Part shown: one piece after another, positions 52,467-60,159 of the stretch | How the letters are laid out: each line of letters opens with the position of its first letter | Numbering within the stretch: the stretch's first letter is position 1 | Assembly (NCBI GenBank): GCA_028864885.1 | Contig: JAGWLR010000005.1 | Coordinates: forward strand, 1 to 60,159 | Origin: Burkholderiales bacterium | GTDB taxonomy: Bacteria > Pseudomonadota > Gammaproteobacteria > Burkholderiales > Burkholderiaceae_C | Length of the DNA stretch: 60,159 nucleotides | Reading direction: 5' to 3' | Position numbers and translations under genes: made by a program | The notes under the pieces: model-generated | Databases searched by the model: none | What the model was told of the DNA's origin: nothing | What the model saw: the letters and a program-made list of their open reading frames with translations, nothing else

Positions 52467-54083
52467 TCAGCCAATGACCTTGGTGGCCGTCGCATCGAGC
52501 TTGGGCGGTGTCTCGAACGTGTGGAAAGGCGCAGGCGATGGCACCTCCCATTCCAGACCCTCGGCAGAATCCCAGGGCTTGGCGGGCGCAGGCTCGCCCT
52601 TACCACGCATGGCCGGGATCAAGACGACAAACAGGAAGAACACCTGCGCGAATCCAAACCCGAAAGCGCCGATGGAAGCGATCGCATTGAAATCGGCAAA
52701 TTGCATGGGGTAGTCAGCATATCGACGGGGCATGCCTGCCAGGCCCAGGAAGTGCATGGGGAAGAAGGTGACGTTGAAGGCGATCAACGACCACCAGAAG
52801 TGCAGCTTGCCCTTCCACTCAGGCACCATCACGCCAGTCCACTTGGGGGCCCAGTAATAGAACCCGGAGAACAGCGCGAACAAGGAACCGGCCACCAGAA
52901 CGTAGTGGAAGTGAGCCACAACGTAATAGGTGTCCTGAAGCTGGATGTCGATGGGGGCCATCGCGCAAATCAGACCGGTGAAGCCCCCCATCGTGAACAC
53001 GAAGATGAAGCCCACCGCCCAAAGCATGGGCGACTCAAAAGACATGGAACCGCGCCACATCGTGGCCACCCAGTTGAACACCTTGACCCCGGTGGGCACC
53101 GAAATCAGCATGGTGGCGTACATGAAGAACAATTGACCGGTCACCGGCATGCCCGTGGCAAACATGTGGTGCGCCCACACGATGAAACTCAGGATGGCGA
53201 TCGAGGCGGTGGCATACACCATCGAGGTGTAGCCAAACAGCTTCTTGCGGGCGAAGGCCGGCACAATGTGACTGATGATGCCGAACGCTGGCAGGATCAT
53301 GATGTACACCTCGGGGTGCCCGAAGAACCAGAAGATGTGCTGGTACATCACGGGATCACCACCACCCGCAGGGTTGAAGAAAGTGGTGCCGAAATGACGG
53401 TCGGTCAGGGTCATGGTGATGGCGCCGGCCAGCACAGGCATCACAGCGATCAGCAGGTAGGCCGTGATCAGCCAGGTCCAGCAAAACATCGGCATCTTCA
53501 TCAAGGTCATGCCAGGCGCACGCATGTTGAGGATGGTCACGATGATGTTGATCGACCCCATGATCGAGCTGGCACCCATGATGTGCATGGCGAAGATGCT
53601 GGCATCCATCGAGGGGCCCATCTGCAGGGTCAAAGGCGCGTAAAGCGTCCAGCCGGCCGCTGGGGCGCCGCCAGGCATGAAGAACGAGGACACCAGCAGA
53701 ATGGCGGCCGGAATCAGCAACCAGAAGCTGAAGTTGTTCATGCGGGCGAACGCCATATCCGAGGCGCCGATCTGCAGAGGAATCATCCAGTTCGCGAAGC
53801 CCACGAAGGCCGGCATGATGGCCCCAAACACCATGATGATGCCGTGCATGGTGGTGAACTGATTGAACAGCTCAGGGTTGAAGAATTGCAGCCCGGGCTT
53901 GAACAACTCGGCACGAATGCACAAAGCCAGCACGCCGCCGATCATCAACATCGTCAAGGAAAACAGCATGTACAACGTGCCGATGTCCTTGTGGTTGGTG
54001 GCATAAACCCAGCGGCGCCATCCGTGCGGATGGTCATGGTGGTGGTCGTGTGCGTGATCACCGTGGTGAAGAACTGCGCTCAT
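52467..54083 (-). CDS. ctaD: Cytochrome c oxidase subunit I
   Basis: The 538-aa catalytic subunit holds heme a, heme a3 and CuB. Clear motifs are [34 protein letters not shown], the CuB/crosslink and proton-gate region [21 protein letters not shown]-channel text [16 protein letters not shown], and the heme ligands in [30 protein letters not shown] fits a D-channel, type A1 oxidase. About 12 helices are expected. It lies 34 bp after ctaC. Confidence 0.98.
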   Translation of the reverse strand: MSAVLHHGDHAHDHHHDHPHGWRRWVYATNHKDIGTLYMLFSLTMLMIGGVLALCIRAELFKPGLQFFNPELFNQFTTMHGIIMVFGAIMPAFVGFANWMIPLQIGASDMAFARMNNFSFWLLIPAAILLVSSFFMPGGAPAAGWTLYAPLTLQMGPSMDASIFAMHIMGASSIMGSINIIVTILNMRAPGMTLMKMPMFCWTWLITAYLLIAVMPVLAGAITMTLTDRHFGTTFFNPAGGGDPVMYQHIFWFFGHPEVYIMILPAFGIISHIVPAFARKKLFGYTSMVYATASIAILSFIVWAHHMFATGMPVTGQLFFMYATMLISVPTGVKVFNWVATMWRGSMSFESPMLWAVGFIFVFTMGGFTGLICAMAPIDIQLQDTYYVVAHFHYVLVAGSLFALFSGFYYWAPKWTGVMVPEWKGKLHFWWSLIAFNVTFFPMHFLGLAGMPRRYADYPMQFADFNAIASIGAFGFGFAQVFFLFVVLIPAMRGKGEPAPAKPWDSAEGLEWEVPSPAPFHTFETPPKLDATATKVIG

Positions 54084-54117
54084 TGACTATCCTTTCCTGT
54101 TGATCCGAACTCGGCGA

Positions 54118-55311
54118 TCACTTACGAGCAGCCACCACTTCGGATGGCTGAACGGTTTGACCCGTGTGGTTGGACCAATGGTTCTTCGTGAAGGTGATCA
54201 CCGAAGCGATCTCAACGTCTGACAGCTGACGCCATGACGGCATGATGTTGTTGCGCCCATTGAGCACGACCTGGATTTGCTGCAGCTTGTCGTCGCTTTG
54301 CACAATGGCCGAGCCATCAAGTGGCTTGACCGCCCCGCCGCCCTTGCCGTTGGGCTGGTGACAAGCCGCGCAGTTGGCGTTGTAGACCTTTTCACCGCGA
54401 GCCATCAGTTCGTCGTGAGTCCAGGTCTTGTTGGGATCGTCGGCCTTGGCCTGCATTTCCTTTTGCTGCTCGGCCACCCACTTGGTGTAATCATCGGCGG
54501 ACAGCACCTTGACGTGGATCGGCATGTAGGCGTGCTCCTTGCCGCACAACTCGGCACACTGGCCGTAAAAGTCGCCCACCTGCTCTGCACGGAACCAGGT
54601 ATCACGCACAAAACCGGGGATGGCATCTTGCTTGATGCCGAATCGAGGCACCGAGAACGAGTGGATGACGTCGTTGGCGGTGGTGATGATGCGGATCTTC
54701 TTGTCCACAGGCACCACCAGGGGATGATCGACCTTCAAAAGGTAATCGTCGCCTTGAGGCGTGCCGGCATCAGACAGGGCGCGCTGCGACGCATCCAGCG
54801 TAGACAGGAAGGAAATGCCCTCACCCTCACCCTTGATGTAGTCGTAACCCCATTTCCATTGGTAGCCGGTGGCTTTGATGGTGATGTCGGAGTTGGTGGT
54901 GTCCTTTTGCGCCACCACCACCTTGGTTGCCGGCAGCGCCATCCCGATGACGATCAGGAAGGGAATGACGGTCCAGATGATTTCGACCGTGGTCGATTCG
55001 TGGAAGTCGGCCGGCTTGGCACCCTTGGATTTACGGTGATTCAGGATGGAATAAAACATCACCCCGAACACGCCGATGAAGATGGCCCCACAGATGTAGA
55101 GCATCATGTAATGCAGATCGGCTTGCGCTTCCGCGATCTTGGTGGCGCCTGGGGGCAGGTCGATCTGATGAACGGCCGGCCCACCCGGGAGATCGTTCAC
55201 CGCCCAGGCGGTGGAGGCCATCAGCCCTGAACCGATCATCCCCAATTTTGAAATCACACGCCAATACCGAGCCACCCGATACCCAAGATCGTTGATCATG
55301 TCTTCGCTCAT
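54118..55311 (-). CDS. ctaC: Cytochrome c oxidase subunit II with fused cytochrome c domain
   Basis: This ~397-aa protein has a signal-like N-terminal stretch (~20-38), two helices (HYMMLYICGAIFIGVFGVMF; VIPFLIVIGMALPATKVVVA) and a cupredoxin domain. The CuA site is in YGQCAELCGKEHAYMPIHV (C...C...H...M). A C-terminal c-type heme domain follows, with CAACHQPNGKGG and a later Met (NIMPSWRQLSD). The fused heme makes the complex caa3-like. The open frame begins at 55392 but that lies upstream of the predicted transcription start. ATG 55311 is a reasonable start, ATG 55299 another. Confidence 0.95.
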   Translation of the reverse strand: MSEDMINDLGYRVARYWRVISKLGMIGSGLMASTAWAVNDLPGGPAVHQIDLPPGATKIAEAQADLHYMMLYICGAIFIGVFGVMFYSILNHRKSKGAKPADFHESTTVEIIWTVIPFLIVIGMALPATKVVVAQKDTTNSDITIKATGYQWKWGYDYIKGEGEGISFLSTLDASQRALSDAGTPQGDDYLLKVDHPLVVPVDKKIRIITTANDVIHSFSVPRFGIKQDAIPGFVRDTWFRAEQVGDFYGQCAELCGKEHAYMPIHVKVLSADDYTKWVAEQQKEMQAKADDPNKTWTHDELMARGEKVYNANCAACHQPNGKGGGAVKPLDGSAIVQSDDKLQQIQVVLNGRNNIMPSWRQLSDVEIASVITFTKNHWSNHTGQTVQPSEVVAARK

Positions 55312-55395
55312 CAAAGATTGAAATGCCGATCCGATCCGCGCGGCGCACGGTGAATCGAAGCCCACACCCGAACAAAGTATGAGATTTCTCAAGTC

Positions 55396-55424
55396 ATTCT
55401 AGCCAGCGCTTTGCGCTACCTCAA
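55396..55424 (-). promoter_or_regulatory. Predicted sigma-70 promoter of the cta operon, with internal dyad
   Basis: On the minus strand TTGAGG (55424-55419) and TAGAAT (55401-55396) are separated by exactly 17 bp, 4/6 and 5/6 matches to consensus. The spacer contains AGCGC-AAA-GCGCT, a perfect 5-bp dyad that could bind a regulator. The leader to ATG 55311 would be about 80 nt. The remaining 55312-55513 region shows no gene. Confidence 0.6.
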
Positions 55425-55513
55425 GGCTGATTCGAAGTGAATTGGCTATGAATAACCCGCACTTTGAATCTGATTGCCAACACTTTCCGTGCAACCAGAC
55501 ACGTTAGGCTGGG

Positions 55514-56458
55514 TCACCCTGCAGAGCGCGTATCCCGTCGGATCATCGCCCGCATGTCGTCCAGCGACACCTTGGTTTCTGGCCCGAGATGGGCTTTCGG
55601 AACCGGTTTGACAGCATGACCATAAATCACCTCGACCGTCAATCCCAATCGTCCATCAGGTCGTTTCAGTCGACGGTTCAGCACGTCTATCAGTTGCTCA
55701 CGCCAACGCCGTGTACGCAAGCCTGGATGACGTCCCCTCGCGACATTCCCGCCCCAGGTGCGCAACTCGTCGAGCAAGGCCTCGGCTGAGTCCCAAGTCA
55801 GGGTCAAGGTTTCCATGTCCATCACCGGGTCGGAAAACCCGGCCTTGACCAGTTCATCGCCCAGATCATGCATGTCGACGAAATCGATGGTGGGCAAAGC
55901 CCATCCGCAGTCGCGGTACACCGCGCGCAATTCGCGCGCGGTGTCGGGCCCCAAACCCGAGCACATCAAAAATCCATCGATGGCCAGATGACGATGCCAT
56001 TGCGCCATCATCCCGGGCAGATCGGTGCTGGCGTGCAGGGTCATGTTGGCCCACAGCATTTGCACCCCGCCAGGAAGCCATGGCGCCTGAGCCACCGGCT
56101 CGGCAAAAACTGGCACTGCTTCGCGGCGAAACAGGGTACGCCACGACCGCCGCCCGGCTTCTTGCGCCAGACGCTCGCTGGCTTGGGCCAGATCGGTCGT
56201 CGGTTCGACCACCCACCGGGCCGAGCCAGGGTAGTGCGCCTGGACCACGTCAAGCCCACCCCCACTGAACGCCGACCAGTCTATCCAGGACTGGGGGCGA
56301 AGTTTGATCGGCTCCAGCTTCTCGGCCAGGCGACGGGCGACTTCCTGGTGAAGCCAGACTGCCTGCGATGCACTGGCGATACGACGGATTTGCCTGGCAA
56401 CGGCAACAGGATCCGGCGCACAGGCAGGCAGAGCCTGAGAAGAGGGGGTATCTGACAT
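55514..56458 (-). CDS. BioC-like SAM-dependent methyltransferase
   Basis: The 314-aa protein resembles the methyltransferase usually next to comF in Burkholderiales, sometimes annotated as a biotin synthesis protein. A helical start (AVARQIRRIASASQAVWLHQ; EVARRLAEKLEPIKLRPQSW) leads to a weak motif I (DWSAFSGGGLDVVQAHYPGS), then MLWANMTLHASTDLPGMMAQ, WHRHLAIDGFLMCSGLGPDT and FVDMHDLGDELVKAGFSDPV, a typical BioC C-terminal pattern. It lacks the standard GxGxG. ATG 56458 is preferred to 56476. BioC activity is not certain; no other bio genes are present. Confidence 0.75.
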   Translation of the reverse strand: MSDTPSSQALPACAPDPVAVARQIRRIASASQAVWLHQEVARRLAEKLEPIKLRPQSWIDWSAFSGGGLDVVQAHYPGSARWVVEPTTDLAQASERLAQEAGRRSWRTLFRREAVPVFAEPVAQAPWLPGGVQMLWANMTLHASTDLPGMMAQWHRHLAIDGFLMCSGLGPDTARELRAVYRDCGWALPTIDFVDMHDLGDELVKAGFSDPVMDMETLTLTWDSAEALLDELRTWGGNVARGRHPGLRTRRWREQLIDVLNRRLKRPDGRLGLTVEVIYGHAVKPVPKAHLGPETKVSLDDMRAMIRRDTRSAG

Positions 56459-56523
56459 GGTGAAAAACAACTGCAAGCGGCTGCAGTATAGAAAGGTATC
56501 AATGCCCCCGTGAGCCGAATGCG

Positions 56524-57195
56524 TTACCCAGCCAACAAGACCTGTCCGTTTTCCATCCTGAATACGGCCTCACCCAATGCCGCCACATCGTCCGGATCGT
56601 GCGTGATCAAGATCATGGGCACATCCAGACGGCGCTGCAAATCGAGCAGTTCGACCCGCATGGCCCGCCGCAATTGGGCGTCGAGTGCGGCAAACGGCTC
56701 ATCCAGCAGCAATACATCGGGGTGCGTGACCAGTGCTCGTGCCAAGGCGGTTCGCTGCCGCTGCCCGCCGGACAAATCATGTGGGTATTGATTGGCCAAG
56801 TCTTGCAGCCCCATCAGTTCCAGCCATTGCTGAACCCGCTGATCCCGCACCGCCCGACTGGGGTTCAACCACCCGGCTTGAGTTCCAAAGGCGATGTTTT
56901 GCTTGACCGTGAGGTGCGGAAAAAGGGCGTAATCCTGAAACAGATACCCGACCCGTCGAGCACGTGCCGGGACATTGATGTGTGAGCCGGCATCGAAAAC
57001 GGTGTGGCCCGCCATTCGGATGTGGCCGCTGTCAGGCGTCAGCAGTCCGGCGATGGCCTTCAGCGTCATGCTTTTGCCCGCCCCAGAGGGCCCATGAATC
57101 ACCACCCGCTTGCTGGGCGACTGCAAGCGGATCCGAAGGTCGAAAGATCGGGCGCCGGCTTGCAAGGTTTTTTGAAAATCCAGATCGAGTTGCAT
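56524..57195 (-). CDS. modC: Molybdate ABC transporter ATPase, short ModC
   Basis: The 223-aa ATPase has Walker A GPSGAGKSMTLKAIAG, Q-loop FQDYALFPHLTVKQN, signature LSGGQRQRTALARAL, Walker B VLLLDEPFAALDAQ, and switch His in LITHDPDD. It ends soon after the nucleotide-binding domain, so it lacks the ~120-residue C-terminal MOP/TOBE domain of E. coli ModC (352 aa) that binds molybdate. It is third in modA-modB-modC (12-bp gap from modB). In the absence of mod neighbours it could be mistaken for another ABC ATPase, but the operon is clear. Confidence 0.88.
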   Translation of the reverse strand: MQLDLDFQKTLQAGARSFDLRIRLQSPSKRVVIHGPSGAGKSMTLKAIAGLLTPDSGHIRMAGHTVFDAGSHINVPARARRVGYLFQDYALFPHLTVKQNIAFGTQAGWLNPSRAVRDQRVQQWLELMGLQDLANQYPHDLSGGQRQRTALARALVTHPDVLLLDEPFAALDAQLRRAMRVELLDLQRRLDVPMILITHDPDDVAALGEAVFRMENGQVLLAG

Positions 57196-57207
57196 TCCCG
57201 TCTTTCA

Positions 57208-57897
57208 TCAGCGTCGGCGCACGGCATGACCCGGAGCCAAACGGTGCGCGACCCATAACACCACGATGCAGGCCACCGAAATCACCAGCACCAGGTGATT
57301 GGCCACATCGTCTTGCCCGGCCTGAACGGCCTCATACACGGCGATCGACAGCGTTTGCGTCTTGCCCGGAATGCTGCCCGCCACCATCAGCGTGGCGCCA
57401 AACTCGCCCATCGCTCGCACAAAACCCAGCAAGACCCCCGCCAAGATGCCACGCCACGCCAAGGGCAAAGTGACACGGAAGAAGACCGCCCATTCAGTCA
57501 GCCCCAGTACACGCGCCGCCTGTTCCAGTTGGCCGTCGACAGAATCAAACGCGGCCCGAGCGGGTTTGAAGACCAAGGGAAAAGCGACCACCGTCGCCGC
57601 CACGACAGCACCCTGCCAACTGAAGATGAGCTGGACGCCCAAGGTTTGCTGGAGCATCCGCCCGACCCAGCCATGCCGCCCCAGCAAGATCAACAAGTAA
57701 TACCCCAAGACGGTGGGCGGCAAGACCATGGGCAGGGTCAACACCGTGTCCAGCAGTTCGCGCCCTGGAAAGCGGTGCCGTGACAAGGCATAGCCTGAGG
57801 CAATACCGAGCACGCCGGCCAATACGGCGGCACATCCCGCCACCTTCAGGGACAGAGCCAGGGGCACCCAGATTTCCAGCATGCCGATGGCACTCAA
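57208..57897 (-). CDS. modB: Molybdate ABC transporter permease
   Basis: The 229-aa permease has about five to six helices and the EAA-type loop typical of ModB (EQAARVLGLTEWAVFFRVTL, then PLAWRGILAGVLLGFVRAMG EFGATLMVAG). LTLPMVLPPTVLGYYLLILL is also family-like. It overlaps modA by 4 bp (57894-57897) and is followed by modC. Confidence 0.94.
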   Translation of the reverse strand: MSAIGMLEIWVPLALSLKVAGCAAVLAGVLGIASGYALSRHRFPGRELLDTVLTLPMVLPPTVLGYYLLILLGRHGWVGRMLQQTLGVQLIFSWQGAVVAATVVAFPLVFKPARAAFDSVDGQLEQAARVLGLTEWAVFFRVTLPLAWRGILAGVLLGFVRAMGEFGATLMVAGSIPGKTQTLSIAVYEAVQAGQDDVANHLVLVISVACIVVLWVAHRLAPGHAVRRR

Positions 57898-58652
57898 GGC
57901 TGAACGAAACCGTACCGTGCCAAGATGCCCTGCCCCTCAGTCGATAGCACGAAGCCGATGAAACGCTGCGCCTCCGGCAGGTGGAGCCCGCCCGTGATGG
58001 GCGCAATCGGATACGACACCGCCGTATCCAACGGCACCGTGAACGCAACCGAAACTTTGTCTTTCATGATCAGGGCGTCGGTGGCGTAAACAAATCCCGC
58101 GTCCACTTCCCCTCGGGCCACATAGTCGAGGGACTGTCGGACATTTTGGGTGAAGATCATCTTGGGCTGCAGGCCCGACCATTGCTGCGAAGCCACCAGA
58201 GCCCGCTCGGTGTATCGCCCCACCGGGACACTGGCAGGCTGACCCACAGCGATTTTCTGAACGGCCGGCGCGTTGAGATCAGACAGGCTGTGGAGCGGGA
58301 TCTGGCCCGCCGTCGGCACAATCAAGACCAATTGATTGCGGGCAAAGTTTCGAGCTGCCTGTGGCGCCACCACGCCCTGTTGTTGGGCCTGTGCCATGGT
58401 GTCTTGGTCGGCCGCTGCCAGCACATCGACCGGGGCCCCTTTCACAATTTGCTGCAGCAGGGCCCCAGAGGCGCCAAAGTTCAATAGCACCTTGGCATCA
58501 GGGTGGCGCGCCTCGTAGGCTTGAGCCAGCGCTTTGAAAGCGTTGGTCAAGCTAGAGGCAGCCGAGACAGTGATTTCGCCTGCCCACGCACCGTGGATGG
58601 CTAGAGCCGACAGAAGGGCCCCGCTCACCCATTTGAAAACACCCTTTTGCAT
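57894..58652 (-). CDS. modA: Molybdate-binding periplasmic protein
   Basis: The 252-aa binding protein has a signal peptide (VSGALLSALAIHGAWA, ~9-24). Then it shows ITVSAASSLTNAFKALAQAY (oxyanion-binding Ser), VLLNFGASGALLQQIVKGAP (second Ser region), AAADQDTM and DAGFVYATDALI with the conserved Tyr. It captures molybdate or tungstate for ModBC. A ModE-like operator lies about 25 bp upstream. The modB start overlaps its stop as ATGA. Confidence 0.95.
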   Translation of the reverse strand: MQKGVFKWVSGALLSALAIHGAWAGEITVSAASSLTNAFKALAQAYEARHPDAKVLLNFGASGALLQQIVKGAPVDVLAAADQDTMAQAQQQGVVAPQAARNFARNQLVLIVPTAGQIPLHSLSDLNAPAVQKIAVGQPASVPVGRYTERALVASQQWSGLQPKMIFTQNVRQSLDYVARGEVDAGFVYATDALIMKDKVSVAFTVPLDTAVSYPIAPITGGLHLPEAQRFIGFVLSTEGQGILARYGFVQP

Positions 58653-58676
58653 ACAAGCCTCACGGTGACCGATGAA

Positions 58677-58704
58677 ACCGAAATATAGCAGCGTATATAG
58701 CGAT
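58677..58704 (-). promoter_or_regulatory. ModE operator upstream of modA
   Basis: Read on the minus strand this is ATCGCTATATA - CGCTGC - TATATTTCGGT. It matches the ModE consensus ATCGCTATATA-N6/7-TATATAACGAT at 11/11 in the left arm and 8/11 in the right, with a 6-nt spacer. It ends about 24 bp before the modA start codon, so molybdate-bound ModE should block transcription. No modE gene is in the window. Confidence 0.85.
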
Positions 58705-58783
58705 CAAACCTTGACCTGATGCAAGCCGGCTCCCTCGACGGAGCGATTGGCAGGCGGCGTGCCCCTCCGTACAGTGCGCGCCC

Positions 58784-59557
58784 ATGCTGAACCTGCTCGC
58801 CCCAGCCGCCAAACGACTGTCTGCTCTGTGTTGCATGCCCAGCGCCTGCCGACTGTGTGGCACGTGGCAAAGCCAATCAGTCTGTGAGGGCTGCGTGAAG
58901 GGGACAACCCTCAGCGCCCGGCGGTGTCACCGTTGTGGGCTCCATTTGAAAGAAGACGCGATCGAATCAATTTGCCAGAGCTGCGAAGACTATCCGCCCG
59001 AGATGGACGCGGTGGTGGTGGGATTCGACTTCGTACCGCCGTGGTCGAGCATGATCGGGGCCCTGAAATTCAGATCCGACGTGGCACTGGCTCGGGTGCT
59101 GACAGCGCCACTCGCGCAGGCCATCCGGCAATCCGATCCGACAGGCCGCCAAATGCCGGATCTGATCATCCCGATCCCACTGTCGGCGTCACGCTGGCAA
59201 GAGCGTGGCTACAACCAGGCATGGTTGCTGGCTCATCAACTCGCCCGCGAGTGTGGCTGGTTGAATCGTCTGCATCATGGCACCTTGATCCGCCGACAAG
59301 AAACCGGGCGGCTCATGCAAATGCAACGAGACCAGCGCGAGGCCCGCATTCGTCATGCCTTCGCCGTGCAGCCGGAAGAAATCCATCGCGTGCAGGGCCA
59401 ACACGTGGCGCTGGTCGATGACGTGATGACCACAGGCGCCACAGCCAACGAAGCGGCTCGCGTCTTGCTGCAAGCTGGGGCGGCCAGCGTGACAGGATGG
59501 TTTGCCGCCCGAACACCAGCCCCGAAATTGGGTCAGCGTGAACGGGCCGCCCAATAA
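58784..59557 (+). CDS. comF: ComF-family phosphoribosyltransferase-like protein
   Basis: The 257-aa protein has an N-terminal double zinc-ribbon region (CRLCGTWQSQSVCEGCVKG; CHRCGLHLKEDAIESICQSC) and a type I PRTase fold with the PRPP-binding loop VALVDDVMTTGATANEAARV. PIPLSASRWQERGYNQAWLL is family-typical. ComF is needed for natural DNA uptake (single-stranded DNA import) in many bacteria. It diverges from modA across a 131-bp region that holds the ModE site. Its 3' end overlaps the convergent hybrid kinase by 25 bp. Confidence 0.93.
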   Translation: MLNLLAPAAKRLSALCCMPSACRLCGTWQSQSVCEGCVKGTTLSARRCHRCGLHLKEDAIESICQSCEDYPPEMDAVVVGFDFVPPWSSMIGALKFRSDVALARVLTAPLAQAIRQSDPTGRQMPDLIIPIPLSASRWQERGYNQAWLLAHQLARECGWLNRLHHGTLIRRQETGRLMQMQRDQREARIRHAFAVQPEEIHRVQGQHVALVDDVMTTGATANEAARVLLQAGAASVTGWFAARTPAPKLGQRERAAQ

Positions 59558-60159
59558 GCCATGCGTCGGATCAAACGATCCAATAAGATGGGCTTGGCCA
59601 GGTGATCGTTCATGCCGGCGGCCAGGCAAGCCTTTCGGTCATCGTCATAGGCATTGGCGGTCATCGCCAAGATGGGTGTCGACTCGTACCCCGGCAAGGT
59701 GCGAATGATCTTGACAGCATCGACCCCGTTCATCACCGGCATTTGCATGTCCATCAAAATCATGTCGTAGGCGCCAGCTCGGGCTCGCTCAACGGCCTCC
59801 TGACCATTGGCCGCGATGTCGATGAGCACGCCCGTGCTGGCCAGCCCTTCTTTGACAATCATTTGATTGATGGCGTTGTCTTCAGCCAGCATGACCTTCA
59901 GGCCTCGGAGCAATTCGACGTGCTCGATCGATTGCAGGTGATCCAGGGCACGCGCCGCACCCGTGGGTGCCGCCACCGGCTGCACCACCATCAGTGGCAG
60001 TTCGAGCCAGAACACACTACCCTGCCCCGGTGCGCTTTGGACACCGACCTGACCATCCATCAATTCAGCCAAGCGCTTGCTGATGGCCAAACCCAAGCCG
60101 GTGCCTCCGAACTCACGCGCGGTCGAGGCCTCAGCCTGCTCGAAGGCCTGAAACAGCCC
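59533..60159 (-). CDS. Hybrid histidine kinase / response regulator, N-terminus cut by window edge
   Basis: The visible C-terminal ~208 residues contain the end of the HATPase domain (GLFQAFEQAEASTAREFGGT, then GLGLAISKRLAELMDGQVGV, the G2 box) and SVFWLELPL. A ~20-residue linker and a full receiver domain follow (VMLAEDNAINQMIVKEGLAS; phospho-Asp in MILMDMQMPVMNGVDAV; MTANAYDDDRKACLAAGMND with the conserved Thr and Lys later in LAKPILL). This resembles BarA-type hybrid kinases. It is a different protein from the hybrid kinase at 32450-34456. The receiver is the last domain, with no HPt after it. Confidence 0.88.
   Translation of the reverse strand, partial: GLFQAFEQAEASTAREFGGTGLGLAISKRLAELMDGQVGVQSAPGQGSVFWLELPLMVVQPVAAPTGAARALDHLQSIEHVELLRGLKVMLAEDNAINQMIVKEGLASTGVLIDIAANGQEAVERARAGAYDMILMDMQMPVMNGVDAVKIIRTLPGYESTPILAMTANAYDDDRKACLAAGMNDHLAKPILLDRLIRRMAYWAARSR

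Noticed and set aside
52272-54086. 604-codon open frame on the + strand opposite ctaD
   Set aside because: It is rich in His, Gly, Arg and Gln without any domain and lies fully opposite the highly conserved ctaD gene. High GC leaves such shadows open.

Overview
The window is a nearly gap-free stretch of a bacterial chromosome with about 60% GC. Gene content and order point to a betaproteobacterium of the order Burkholderiales, probably near the Leptothrix/Rubrivivax/Aquabacterium/Comamonadaceae lineages. The evidence is the ctaC-ctaD-(42-aa protein)-ctaG-DUF2970-ctaE respiratory operon, the DUF2909 protein beside SURF1, a BPSS1780-family membrane protein, an APH-fold ThrB and a comF-linked methyltransferase. 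The genus cannot be fixed from the sequence alone. I see no rRNA, tRNA, CRISPR, insertion sequence or prophage. No gene-free gap exceeds about 260 bp; the largest lies between polA and thrB.

Layout: 1-3445 holds an edge-truncated unknown gene, the ybgC-tolQ-tolR-tolA envelope operon (without tolB-pal directly after it) and sixA. Next is ppk1 with a PhoB-box-like promoter. At 5.7-8.4 kb an iron alcohol dehydrogenase and a succinate-semialdehyde dehydrogenase form a small oxidation module. Then come polA, thrB, a BPSS1780 membrane protein and oxyR. At 14.2-20.2 kb is a trehalose locus: a GH15 glycoside hydrolase, divergent from an unusual membrane-anchored trehalose-6-phosphate synthase, then otsB and glucokinase. 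Housekeeping genes recG, queA and tgt follow, with a small membrane protein, a CPBP protease, an MFS-PlsC fusion, a CaiB-type CoA-transferase and a tonB-exbB-exbD operon.

At 31.3-43.8 kb is a partial type VI secretion locus: TssA, a hybrid histidine kinase, an OmpA-like protein, TagF, TssM, an unassigned membrane protein with a thiolase-like C-terminal half, PAAR, a TagX-like M15 peptidase and a Pro/Ala-rich one-TM protein. Tube, sheath, baseplate, ClpV, TssJ, TssK and TssL are absent, so they must be elsewhere if the system works. Next come folE, a tightly coupled BLUF photoreceptor and a hexose-6-phosphate mutarotase.

46-55.4 kb is a complete aa3/caa3-type cytochrome c oxidase biogenesis and structural block: SCO, ctaB, ctaA, a thioredoxin-like membrane protein, SURF1, DUF2909, ctaE, DUF2970, ctaG, the 42-aa protein, ctaD and ctaC. 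A good sigma-70 promoter lies before ctaC. The right end has a BioC-like methyltransferase, a modABC molybdate transporter behind a very good ModE operator, comF and the 3' part of a second hybrid histidine kinase.

The items most worth a second look are the membrane-tethered OtsA fusion with the palindrome in its divergent promoter, the folE-BLUF pair, the unassigned T6SS membrane protein and TagX-like peptidase, and the predicted ModE and PhoB sites.
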